From Acanthaster planci (taxonomy: Eukaryota > Echinodermata > Asteroidea > Valvatida > Acanthasteridae): a stretch of DNA of 64,000 bases. The notes beneath the pieces were generated by a model that ran no database searches, was not told where the DNA came from, and worked only from the letters and a program-made list of their open reading frames with translations. Below, in pieces: positions 22,870 to 32,649 of the stretch. How positions within the stretch are numbered: the first letter of the stretch is position 1; each line of letters opens with the position of its first letter. The position numbers and the translations under genes are program-made. The stretch spans positions 1,297,259-1,361,258 of the forward strand of contig NW_019091395.1 in the NCBI RefSeq assembly GCF_001949145.1, read 5' to 3'.

Positions 22870-24609
22870 ATGATGGAGTCTTCCTCAGCATCTGACAATT
22901 TACTGGAATTGCCAACAGAATTGCAGTATGGCATACTCCAGTATATCTCAGCCCAAGATCTGTGCCACATGGCACTTTGTAACCGATTCTGGAGGAATAT
23001 GGCCAATCAGGATGCCCTCTGGCGCCCTCTTTGTCGGCGTAGAAGTTGGGAGCGTTTTGGCACCACAGAGGATCTTTGCAAGGAGGTGTCAACTGCTCTG
23101 CAGGGGGGCAGCACTAGTATTGCCTTCCCGAGGGAAGCAGTTGTAGCTGCTTCCGACTGGCCTACGCTGGCCCAGACCTGCAAATGGAAGGAAGTGTACA
23201 TGAGAGCGCAGCACCTTGAGACCAACTGGATCAACAACCGTTGCCACACTGTCTCCTTTGAGTTCGGAGCAGCCGGCTGTCGTGAATATTATTATGATAC
23301 TGTTGAGTCTGAGTTGTTGGATCCAAACAAAACTGATGATTTGACAGTGAGCAGTTTGGATGTTGAAGGAGCCTGCCTGGCTGGGAGTCTCTCAAATGGC
23401 ACCCTGAAGATCTGGGACATGACAACGGGGGGTTGTCAGCACACCATTACAGTGAAGGCTAGCGGGAGCGCTAATTCCTTGAAGGTAAAGAGTGGCATCG
23501 TAGCAGTTGGATGCACAGATGGCCGGATCCGAACCGTCTCTGCCCAGACTGGAGAGAAGCTGCAAGTGCTGGGAAAGTTTTATCAGGAAGTGACTCATGT
23601 CCTGTTTGATGGTGAAATTATTGTCAGCACAGCCCATCCAGAGGACGAGCACCATATATATAATGTTAGTAGTAGTGAAGAGGAAAGTGAGGGTGAAGAT
23701 GGCAATGACAGAGGTGATGGTGGAGATGATGACAGTGATGGGGATGATAAGGATGATTTTGACAATGATACACCTATTTGGAGGGCAGAGGAGCGACTGC
23801 GGTATAATCTTAAGGCGAGGAAGGTAAAAAATGAAATTAAGGTTTTTGGGTCTGGAGATACCTCCAATTTCAGTCTCCGTTATGGTATGGGATGCTCCCA
23901 CCTTGTTCATGTTGACTATCATCATAAAATAGTTGCCGCTGCATACAAAGCTAAAGTAATTTGCTTGTGGGATGCCAAAAGTGGCACCCGTCTGCACACA
24001 ATCAACACAGGGTTGAACTATTTGGTGTCGTGCCATCTTGGTGACGGGATTGTTATCGGCACCAACAAGAAAAATGACCCTGTCATGAAAATGTGGAACT
24101 TGTCATCAGGGCAGCTCATAGAAGCATATTACTGTCCTAGTGTCAGCTTTTTTAATGAAGAAGATGTCTTCGATGTTAGCAGTCGGATGTTGTATCACTT
24201 TGATCCGGGTAATGCATTTATTGTAGCTCGGTCAAAATGTGGGGAGCTGGGCATGTTTGGCTTAGATGGGGGCTACTATGGTGATACAAAAAGCTTCAAA
24301 GTGGATGACTCTGAAGAGCCCTTGAAGTTGACTGTACCCTGCCTCTACGGCAACAAAATGATCGGAGGCGAATTTTGTGATGGAAGAATGTTCTTGTTCA
24401 CACTCAGCACTGCAGGCGGCTTCAAGCTGGTCAGGGAGGTGAGACCCATGATGTATGACTCAATGGCTGAAATAGATGATGCCAAATTTCAAAAGGCTTG
24501 GATGAATGCCACCAAACTGGTAGTTGTCTCTTACTTCCGGTATGAAGAAAAGGAGGAACCCATTGAGGAAATCCAAGTGCCCAAGATCATAGTTCACCAT
24601 TACTGGTGA
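22870..24609 (+). CDS. F-box/WD40-repeat protein, copy 1 (putative SCF substrate receptor)
   Basis: The protein has 579 residues and is intact. Residues 11-55 are an F-box (LELPTELQYGILQYIS, then an LCHMALCNRFWRN core and DALWRPLCRRR), the motif that binds Skp1 in SCF ubiquitin ligases. WD-type blades follow: LKIWDM near 179, RTVSAQTGEK near 221, VICLWDAKSGTRLHTI near 362 and VMKMWNLSSGQL near 405, consistent with a substrate-binding propeller. A very acidic Glu/Asp/Gly loop at about 268-300 interrupts the propeller. The C-terminus ends in HHYW, as in copies 2 and 3. A strong acceptor (ttttcaaaacgcag, ending 22861) sits 8 bases before the ATG, so an upstream exon exists. The frame stays open to the acceptor, so a few residues could come from it, but ATG 22870 or 22873 is the natural start. 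The substrate is unknown. Confidence 0.9.
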   Translation: MMESSSASDNLLELPTELQYGILQYISAQDLCHMALCNRFWRNMANQDALWRPLCRRRSWERFGTTEDLCKEVSTALQGGSTSIAFPREAVVAASDWPTLAQTCKWKEVYMRAQHLETNWINNRCHTVSFEFGAAGCREYYYDTVESELLDPNKTDDLTVSSLDVEGACLAGSLSNGTLKIWDMTTGGCQHTITVKASGSANSLKVKSGIVAVGCTDGRIRTVSAQTGEKLQVLGKFYQEVTHVLFDGEIIVSTAHPEDEHHIYNVSSSEEESEGEDGNDRGDGGDDDSDGDDKDDFDNDTPIWRAEERLRYNLKARKVKNEIKVFGSGDTSNFSLRYGMGCSHLVHVDYHHKIVAAAYKAKVICLWDAKSGTRLHTINTGLNYLVSCHLGDGIVIGTNKKNDPVMKMWNLSSGQLIEAYYCPSVSFFNEEDVFDVSSRMLYHFDPGNAFIVARSKCGELGMFGLDGGYYGDTKSFKVDDSEEPLKLTVPCLYGNKMIGGEFCDGRMFLFTLSTAGGFKLVREVRPMMYDSMAEIDDAKFQKAWMNATKLVVVSYFRYEEKEEPIEEIQVPKIIVHHYW

Positions 24610-24790
24610 AGAGTACAGTGATTCTGTTCCTGCCTTGCACCTCTGTGACTGGGGCTCGAGTCCCACCCTGTCTGTGGAGTGTGGAGTGGGTTTTGCTCTG
24701 ATTCAAAAGTGTTCTCCAGAAAATTTTTTGAGGGTTTCCTCTCACGTTTAAAACTGAGTATTTCTCCATTGTCTTCACAAATGTTTATTT
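24610..24790 (+). repeat. 3-prime flank shared with F-box copy 3
   Basis: The sequence after the stop (gaagagta, then a ggctcgagtcccaccctg block, tttcctc, aaaactga, ctttaagagctttt-like) parallels 52570-52755 after copy 3. It shows the duplicated unit extends beyond the coding exon. The gtcccacc block looks like a tRNA B box, so a SINE-derived tail is possible but not established. Confidence 0.6.
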
Positions 24791-24809
24791 AAAGCTTAAA
24801 GAGCTTTTG

Positions 24810-25400
24810 CAAATGTACTACATGTACATGTGTATTTGTAAAATGTTTCTTCATCATTGCTCATTTGTAGTAAGTGGCTTAACAGATACATGTACATGTG
24901 GGTACATGTACATACATGTATGCATGTACATGTATACGTGTACATATTGTTGGAAACCAAATTAAAATCATAGAGTTATTGTTTGGAGTCTTTTTTCTGG
25001 GTTCATGAGAAGTAATTGAGCCAGTATTGGATTGCACTACATGTACTAGTACATTGTATTTCTCTTATAAAATTTGTCAGTGTTGATACAAACCTGGACT
25101 TTTGGGGGAAACATATAGCCCTCCTGCTTCATCCAAAATAGAATTTCTGCATTTACTTGATTTTGACAGACACAGGACACAGACGCATTACATGTACGTG
25201 GACATTATTCTGTGTTCCACAAACATGACAAGTGTGATAAAAAATTCATCTCCATGCAAACTTGATATGCAGTAAAGATGTTGTAGGGGCCTTTCGCATG
25301 AATGCACTACCTTTGAATTTAAGTAAATGCTTCAGGTGTGCAGTGTGAGTCGGAAGCAGTGTACAAGGTACATGTATGTACATGTATCACACTGTTGCCA
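24810..25400. repeat. Dense TACATGTA/ACATGTAC palindrome tracts
   Basis: Runs such as acatgtacatgtgg, gtacatgtacatacatgta and gcatgtacatgtatac cluster at 24815-24945 and recur at 25185 and 25370. The motif is self-complementary. Similar clusters occur through 17.2-28.4 kb, 36.2-36.8 kb and 61.4-62.9 kb. Confidence 0.8.
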
Positions 25401-26600
25401 TGGCTCTACCTGTCAGAATTGGGAATCCAAGTTGCTTGAAGATACCGCGGTAAATTGAGAACATGTGTGTGCAGTCCTGCATGTCAAGACCTTTAGTTTA
25501 TTCCCACTTTCTGGCAATACATGTAGGCCCATCATATGCTTAACTTAATTGGGTGATGTAAAATGTACATGTTTCAGTTACTATACAAATTGCTCCATGC
25601 AAATTTAGGTAAAGTGGGAACTACAAGCCTCCATGTGTACATGTACACTGTACATGTAGTTGGCTTCCATGCATGCAACTGTACAGATAATTTGGTACCT
25701 TGTCATGCTCTGGCTAGCTGTTGTGTACATGTGTTCAGGAATGGACACTATAAACAAGGTGTAGAATGATACTGTCCTTCTCCTATAGATGTAATAATGA
25801 AGCAGACTGAAGTTATGGCCATGGTGGCCATCAGTAGGATGATTTACTAATCGTGATGGTAAAACCACAACTTTAAAACAATGACACAAGTACTGATGTT
25901 GGCCTACGGTAGCCCCTACAAAGAAATGCATACACATGAATACATAAACCGTGCAGAAACAAAAAATTACATGTATATGCATTTATCATTTTAAAGAATA
26001 TCAACCTCAGCAAGTTTACTTCAGCCATAAACGTTCATAGCTTTTCGCCTTTCTCTTTCTCTCCTTTGCTTTGTATTCCTCATACATCACTGGGTTTTTC
26101 CTTCAGTTTGTTTAAATACACAATTGTCCTGCATGGCCCCTTCTTCAGACATTTCTCTCTCTTCCTGAGGTCCCAGTTAAATTTCATTTGTAGTTTCTCT
26201 GCCATGTTAAGGTTGCTTGTGTAACAGAGCACTTTTGGCTCATACATGTACTGTACATTCGGTGTCTACAGTGTGTATGACTTCAGGCAGGGATTGTAAC
26301 CATTTGAAAGCATGGCTCCATGTATACATGGTGAAAGCTATACTGAAGGATGCTTTAGAAATGTAGACAATTAAAACAACAGAAGAGTGATCAGCACATG
26401 ATCCGTGCATGATGAAAACTATTTTGGAGGTTGCAAATATGTAAAACTCCATGTGAGACAAAAAGCATTAAGTTTCAGCAAAGTTTTCCAATCAAAAAAG
26501 CATAAATATCCAATTTTTCCTTTTGCAACTTTTCCCGTGAAACTGCCCATGAACATGATGAAGAGGATTCTGACATACTGGTACAGGTATTTTAAATCAT
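25400..26600. other. No supported gene; possible basic coding remnant at 26030-26230 (minus)
   Basis: On the minus strand, a Lys/Arg/Glu-rich frame-shifted stretch (AEKLQMKFNWDLRKREK, then EEYKAKERKRKA) looks protein-like and may be a decayed transposon-borne basic segment. It is too short and broken to name. The rest is TACATGTA-bearing DNA. Confidence 0.25.
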
Positions 26601-26609
26601 AAGCATAAA

Positions 26610-28330
26610 ACAGGATTGATGACACCTTTTCAAAATGGTTACATTTACTATTTGCTTTTTGTATCTGGAAATGATAATCTGTAACATTTTTAACACTCTG
26701 CCATTCATGTGTACCATATTAGCACACTGTAGTGATATGCACAAATAAGCAAATACATTTATGTTCAAAGCAGTACATGTAATACATTCATGGTTCCCGC
26801 TAATTGGGAAAATGCTTTTGTAAATGCAGTCAGTTTGTCTGCATCTACATGTGTATTGTTCCAAGCAAGGTTAACAGAAATGGGCTTTACTGGATGTACT
26901 TGTTTAATGATTCAGCAGTTTAGGGTTTTGACTGGTCAAATTGGTGTTCACTTGAAAATACATGTAGGTTAGCTTGAAATGTGAAACTTGGAAAAGTCAA
27001 CTCAAAACTCAAAATGTCAGTTCACTGACATTCACTGACTCAAATATTCAACTTCAAATTTAAAAAAAAATTTACAAGTCAACTCAAAACTTGAAAAGTC
27101 AACTTGAAACTTGGAGAAAAGAAACCCTCATTTGTTTTCCAAGTTGTTACAATTAATAATGAATACATGTACATGTACCGGTAATTAAGGCTGTAGGTAA
27201 ATGATATATGCAATAGTCAGTTCTTGTACGGTATTGCGCATATTATGGAATATCTCTATGCACATATTATCATTATCCCTGCACATTGGGCTCGCAACAT
27301 CTGGACATTCCTGAAACCATGTCAGCTCCCTGGAAGGTATTTTGGCACAAACGGCTAAACATGACGGTGTCTGCCCTCACAGTGGCCATTTGTTTGCTTT
27401 GAAATACATGTAGCTGTACATACATGTACATGTACAGTAGATGACATAGAAGTTCTGTGTAATGATTTTTCTGTTCAGTGCAGTACCAGTAGTTACATGT
27501 ATCTAGCAGTGTTCTCCACGGCCGAAAATTTTGGCAGGGCGGCAGACAAAATTGCGAGCACGAAACCCTAATGGCGTGGGGTCCAGGGCCCGCTTAAGGG
27601 CCCCGGAAAATTTTGGATTCTACAACTCTGTGGTGTATTCTGGAGCAATTTCCAGTCCACTTTCATCTGTAATTTGGCCCCAAATCTGATTGCCTTTACA
27701 ACGTGAAATATTGGCTAGGATATTCTCAAGGAGGAATTTTTTCATCAAAAGATTTGATGACGAAACTATTTTAAATTCCGGAGCATTTTTAGCAGAACCT
27801 CATGTTAGTGACTCGAAACATGCTTGAGATGAGCAGAGCATGCGGCTTTCTCAATGATCAGTTGACTGTGAAAAGGCACAGTAAAAACAAGCCTCATTAA
27901 AAAAAGATGGTTTTTTGGGACAAGAGGTTGACTATGCATAACGGTAGGCAGCCAACGATCACCATTGTCAGTACATCATAAGCGTCGTCGGTAAACTCAA
28001 ACTCGATCCACAAACTGCAGTAAACCTCTTTTTAATTAAAATCTTGAGTAAGTAGACATTCAGGGAAAAAAACACTACTCAGGGGAGCACAAATTTTAAC
28101 GGGGCGGCCCAAAATTTTGGCAGGGCAGTCTGCCCCGCCAAAACGGCCCGTGGAGAACACTGATGTAGGTTACATCGATTTGGTTAACATGGAATTGATG
28201 GGTTGTCAGGTTGATCAGTGGTTTTTTTCCCCCTTTTTTGTGTGACAGACAATGGATTTTGTTTCCTGTCATATTCTATATATGTATCTGTGTGATAAAA
28301 ATTAGGCAGTTGTACATGTTCATGTATACT
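26610..28330 (+). repeat. Duplicated block D2, copy 1 (carries a TIR insertion)
   Basis: The block aligns in order with 62185-62950. Landmarks are gacaccttttcaaaat, ctctgccattcatgt, gttccaag then aacagaaa, gactggtcaaat, cttgaaac-type 15-mers, cagtagttacatgta, then the gacaatgga..gataaaaatta end. Within it, gtcaactcaaaacttgaaaa-type short repeats lie at 27000-27120. Copy 1 contains a 656-bp element (27507-28162) missing from copy 2. Confidence 0.75.
27507..28162. mobile_element. 656-bp TIR element, hAT-like ends
   Basis: The left end cagtgttctccacggccg and the reverse complement of the right end cagtgttctccacgggccg are identical over 15 bases. Sub-terminal aaaattttggcaggg segments lie near both ends, in opposite orientations in part. 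The interior is non-coding. The paralogous block near 62790-62810 reads through without it, which supports insertion. No clean 8-bp duplication is visible (gtatctag against atgtaggt), so superfamily assignment rests on the CAGTG start only. Confidence 0.8.
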
Positions 28331-28685
28331 AGTGTTTGGCATTGTACTCTCATTAAGTTTAGCAGATTTGCGAAGGGAAAAATGGTAAACGTAGACATGT
28401 ACATGCACACACACTCATTGTAAGAATGTATGTAGAATCAGAACATATTTTTGGTTCAAATACCTGGCATCAGGTTAAAGGGTATTGTAATGATTCACCC
28501 TACCACGCTCTTTAACTCAAGTGGCTAAGCAAAGAACGTGTGAGTGGTAGAGGCCGGCCGTTTTGAGAAAATATATCTCGGTGGTCTGCAGACTACCGGT
28601 AGATTGGGTGGGGATAACATAAAGGGTAGATGACAACAGCAATGATGATGTCTAGACAAATGAATTACCAGTAACAAAAGTTTAA

Positions 28686-28910
28686 TTGGACTCACAATCA
28701 CTGTACAATGCATTGGACCTGGTGCCCGCCTCCCGCACAATGGTGGTGCTAGACGAACAGACAATCAAGAACACTCACGCCTCCTGCACGAACTGCAGAG
28801 TGACCTTGATGATGCACTGGTGCCTACATCCAGGGAGCAACTGCCCCACGTGCTCTGCATGCGGCTATACAGTACATACATGCCTATCGCGCTCTGGGTA
28901 CGTCACATGA
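28686..28910 (+). CDS. Small Cys-rich ORF, unassigned
   Basis: The 74-codon frame ends in a cysteine-dense segment: CTNC, then WCLHPGSNCPTCSACGY and HTC. The CxxC pairs could bind zinc. A possible donor (gg|gtacgt at about 28898) falls within the last codons, so it might be one exon. It lies just past the low-coordinate end of the gypsy element on the opposite strand. I do not recognise a family, and it may be chance. Confidence 0.2.
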   Translation: MDSQSLYNALDLVPASRTMVVLDEQTIKNTHASCTNCRVTLMMHWCLHPGSNCPTCSACGYTVHTCLSRSGYVT

Positions 28911-29800
28911 CAATCTAGCTATAATCTATGTATTCTGCCCTCACTAATTTGCATTACAAAGGCGCCTCTTTAAGTCAGGACATCCCGTCCTAAGAGCTTA
29001 AACTAACACCCAGCAAATTAGGATCCATCTTCAAATTATGTAACATACAAGATAGCGCCTCCTTCATAATTGATTTTAACTCAGTTTGTCAACAGTTAAG
29101 TAACACATAGACTTAGTCTTTGTCAAGAAAAGGGAAACAAGAACTTGAACTATAAAAATTACCTTAAAACTTTGAGTAACAAAAGAGTGTCTCCAGGAGC
29201 ATCACTCATAAAAACGACTTCTTCCTAATTCTTCTTAAAGTCTGCTTCAAACACAACGTCATAAATGTGGGTACGTCTGCACTCCTCTTGCACAACACCA
29301 GACTGGTACTTCATCAGGATGAGCATCTCTGTAACTTCCCTCTCAATGCCTCTTGCAGGTTGATGTTGGGAGTGAGCTCACCTCCAGACATCTGGGCAAC
29401 AAGACGGGTTCTTGGTGTTCAGGACATCACTCCCTTCCGATGCTGATGAATCAGAGGGCTGCATGCTCTTCAGGATTCTTACTAGGGATTTTCCTCCTGG
29501 CTTTACATGGGGAGATGGAGATGTAGCTGGTAATCTTCAGTCGGCACATAAGATGCGATATTTCTGTTGGCAGTGGCTGGCTCTACTGTACCAGTCATTG
29601 CAGGTTTGGGGTTTGAGGTGGGGAAACCATCGAAATAGTCGAAGGTGCAAGGGATAGGGCGTCATCGGGATCTTGAGGCCTCTCTCACCCAGACTGTTGG
29701 GAGGTACCGTCACAAAAGCGGCTACGGTTTGCAGCTCACTCATCTCTCCAGCTTCAGCGGATGATTCCGGTCATGTAGCTGTCTCAGGTGCCCTTGGGTG
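28911..29800. other. No recognisable gene; possible 3-prime part of the retroelement
   Basis: No domain was seen. Given the minus-strand pol at 30.3-35.5 kb, this is where the 3-prime LTR would be expected, but I could not match it to any segment beyond 35480, so no LTR is claimed. Confidence 0.4.
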
Positions 29801-29803
29801 CCT

Positions 29804-30236
29804 CTATCTGCGGCTGACGAGTAGGTCCGATGGCTCTGCCTCTCCAGCCATGCCTCCATGCCTACTTGGTGGAGAATTTTCCCTCCTACGACAGCGTTCG
29901 ACTCGTTGATCGTGGCGGATCACATCAATGACTACCCGTCTCCCGATCATGGTGTGAAGGTGACGGTCCCTCTCACTCTCCGATTCTAGCTCAATGAGGT
30001 CCATGTCCTCCAGTTGTACTTCGTGCTCTTTTCGGTAGTGGCGGCTGAGATTATCTCAGCGATTGCACCGGAATGGGCACTGCCTGCACCACGTATAAAC
30101 TGAAGAGCCATGCTCAATCTGGCGGTGCCGGTTGAGACTTCGCCTCTGCAAGAAGACCTTGCTGCATTTGTCACATCGGTAGAGATAAGCTGTGTCCAGG
30201 TCCTCCGGTGTCCGTCCTCATTGTGTCCGCATTCAT
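29804..30236 (-). pseudogene. Two-finger C2H2 zinc-finger frame downstream of gypsy pol
   Basis: The minus-strand frame encodes two C2H2 fingers: YRCDKC, 12 residues, H-x4-H (about 30110-30165), then CRQCPFRC with the same spacing (about 30040-30100). An acidic, Arg-rich tail follows and ends at a TAG (29804-29806). Two in-frame TGA codons break it, both at positions where Arg would be natural (CGA to TGA decay). Immediately upstream a possible small intron (donor cag|gtaagg at 30301, acceptor cttgtggcag at 30237) separates it from the end of pol. It may be a third frame of the retrotransposon or an adjacent host zinc-finger gene remnant. Fingers are DNA- or RNA-binding in general; no specific role is claimed. 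Confidence 0.55.
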
Positions 30237-30319
30237 CTGCCACAAGAGAAGATGAAAACAAACCTTTGTGAATTACGCTGAAATTTCACATACCTCCTTA
30301 CCTGCACCTCACTATTCAC

Positions 30320-31647
30320 ACTCTAACGGTACCGTGCCAGAGGCTTCCTCTCCCTTGGAGGGTTTCGCCTCTGTGGTACTACACATTTATCACTCGTTTG
30401 GCTCATCACTTTGTTCCACTTGTTTGTTTGAGTCCTTTGGGCGGCTGTCCATCACAACCCTTGCTCTGCTCTGCTCTGCTCAGGTGTACATCCACCCTGT
30501 TGACTGCTTGTGGGAGCAGAGGTCTCTGGTTCTCCCGGTGCCTCTAGCCTGGGGCCATTCTCCTCAGGTGAGACCTCCTCCCACACCATTGGTAGTGTCC
30601 CCTTGTAGGGTTTCAGGTGATCATAATGCACCACCTTCTTCTTTACCTTCAGACCCTCCTGTATATGAAATACAACATCAGATAGCTTGGCTGTGATAAG
30701 GTATGGGCCTTCCCAACGACTAAACCAGTTTGGGACACACACCCTTCTTTTTCGTTGGGTTGTGAAGCCACACGAAATCTCCTTTCTTGTACGTCTTGCC
30801 GGTGGCCCTCCGGTCGTACTTCGTCTTCTGCCTCTGGGTGCTTTTCTGGAGTTGTTCGCGAGCTCTCTGGTGAGCTCCTCTTAGTGATGCAATTCATCTG
30901 CATAGTCGCTATCTTTGGGGCTACTCAGATGCAGTTCTGCAGGAAGTGACACCTCCCTTCCAAGCATCATCATCACCGGTGTCTCCCCGGTGCTCTCTTG
31001 AGGGGTGCTGCGGTATGCAAAGTTCCTTAACAGCAACTGCCAGTCCCAGTCCCTCTACTTCTTATGAGGATGGATCATTGTTGCCACCATGTTGATTAGG
31101 GTCCGATTAAAATGCTCGATGAGGCCATCGGACTTAGGGTTATATGGGGTGGCTCTTGCCTTTTGTATGCCAAGAATGTTGAACATTTCTTTGAAAACCT
31201 CAGATCCAAAGTTCCGGCCCTGGTCGGAATGGAGTTTGGAGAGGACTCCAAACCGGAATACAAACTCCTCTACAAACTTTCTGGCAATCGTTGTCGCCTT
31301 AGTGTCCTCAAGTGGGTAAGCTTCAGTCCACTTGGTAAAAGTCCCCTTCAACGAGGATCCACTCGTTTCCATCATTTTTCTCAGGGGGCCCTGACAGGTA
31401 ACTGCTGAAGAGCTGCCCCTCTTTTCTTTGGCGGGGACATCCTTTGCGCACAGCGCTCGCATCCTCTCAGGAACGAATGTACTTGAGTGCTCATCCCAGC
31501 CCAAAAGTAACATTCTCTTATCCTAGCAAGGGTCTTTCTATATCCAAGATGTCCTCCGGTTTGCCCACCATGTAATTCTTTCATCAAGTCATTGCGAAGT
31601 GGCTCTGGCACCACTGCCTGCCACCTTATCTCCCTGGCATCATCCAA
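30320..31647 (-). pseudogene. Gypsy integrase (HHCC, DDE core, C-terminal domain), broken
   Basis: The region at 31381-31647 carries the zinc-binding motif GGHLGYRKTLARIRECYFW, then CERC. The core at 31055-31513 has FTKWTEAYPL, the second Asp in LHSDQGRNFGS and the Glu in GLIEHFNRTL. The first catalytic Asp lies just before FTKW but in another frame because of a one-base insertion in a T run near 31342. The C-terminal part (30452-30742) contains RWEGPYLI and VVHYDHLKPYKG, typical of gypsy integrase tails. At least three frame changes are present. Confidence 0.88.
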
Positions 31648-31865
31648 CTCCCATCACCGGTACAGTGCACCTCCCTGAAATTCCAGCCTGTCCGTATTAG
31701 ACCAATAGGCCTTGGAAGCGGGACAGGTATGGGTGACAGACTCCCAGTCTGGTCAGATGGAATCCTTCTCTTTGCCTCTGATTACCCAACTCATAGGAGC
31801 CCCTCGCAAATCCTGAACTGTTATGGCTGGTGTGGTTTGTATGAATCGTATGGTGGCCTCCTTAA

Positions 31866-32648
31866 CTAATTGCAGGGCGGGCTCTCCTCACTGCCCAGTT
31901 GTCGACCTTCAGGGGTCCTCCCACACTGACGGCAAGGCTGCCAGGACAAGCCATCTGCATTGGAGTGCTTTCGTCCAGGTCGATGAACAATTGTGTAGTT
32001 GTACTCCCCAAGTACCTGCAGCCACCTAGCCAACTCCCCTTGTGGATCCCGGAAATTCAAAAGCCATTGTAGAGAGCCATGGTCGGTTCTGATTAGGATT
32101 TTCTGTCCATAGAGGTATTGTCTGAAATGTCTCACAAAGTGCACGACTGCAAGAAGTTCCCTTCCAGTCGTGCAGTAATTCTGCTCTGGCCTTAACAATG
32201 CTCTACTAGCGTAGGCAATGACTTTCTCTGTCCTGTCTTGTATCTATGAGAGGACACCTCCAATCCCAACACCGCCAATCCCAACACTGCGGGCATCAGT
32301 ATCGAGGACGTATTGGCCCTCTGGCTAGGGGTAGCCTAAAATAGGGGCCTCCTGCAGCCGGGCCTTCAAGGTGGTGAATTTCCTCTCACAATCTTCCTTC
32401 CATACGAATTCTCGCGACTTTTCAGTCAAGTGATGGAGTGGCCGTGCTATATCTGCAAACCCTCTGATGAACCTCTGATAGTAGGAGGCCAATCCAAGGA
32501 AGTCCCCGATTTTCTTGACATCTGCTAGGGTAGGCCAATCCTTTATGGCCTGGATCTTGACTGGGTCTGTAGAGATTCCACCCTCGGACACTATATAGCC
32601 AAGAAATTTCACCGTCTTTCCATACAATGAACACTTCTCCGGCTTCAT
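31866..32648 (-). pseudogene. Gypsy RT thumb and RNase H domain
   Basis: The thumb/connection (32325-32648) reads KFLGYIVSEGGISTDPVK, FLGLASYYQRFI and EFVWKEDCERKF, standard gypsy landmarks. RNase H (31866-32198) shows TTGRELLAVVHFVRHFR, TDHGSLQWLL and GRKHSNADGLS, which include the catalytic Glu and Asp residues. A short frame break separates the two. It forms part of the same pol as the neighbouring RT palm and integrase. Confidence 0.88.
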
Positions 32649-32649
32649 C

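Noticed and set aside
23392-24036. 214-codon minus-strand ORF opposite F-box copy 1, with a 197-codon counterpart opposite copy 3 (51409-52002)
   Set aside because: They are antisense shadows of the conserved sense coding sequence. Their similarity to each other follows from the paralogy of the sense genes, and no domain is visible.
24640-24670. Possible tRNA gene (B-box-like gggctcgagtcccacc)
   Set aside because: No cloverleaf could be drawn, and the same block follows F-box copy 3, so it is a duplicated flank, perhaps SINE-derived.
28500-29400. 3-prime LTR of the gypsy element
   Set aside because: No segment here could be matched by eye to anything beyond 35480, so an LTR pair cannot be claimed.
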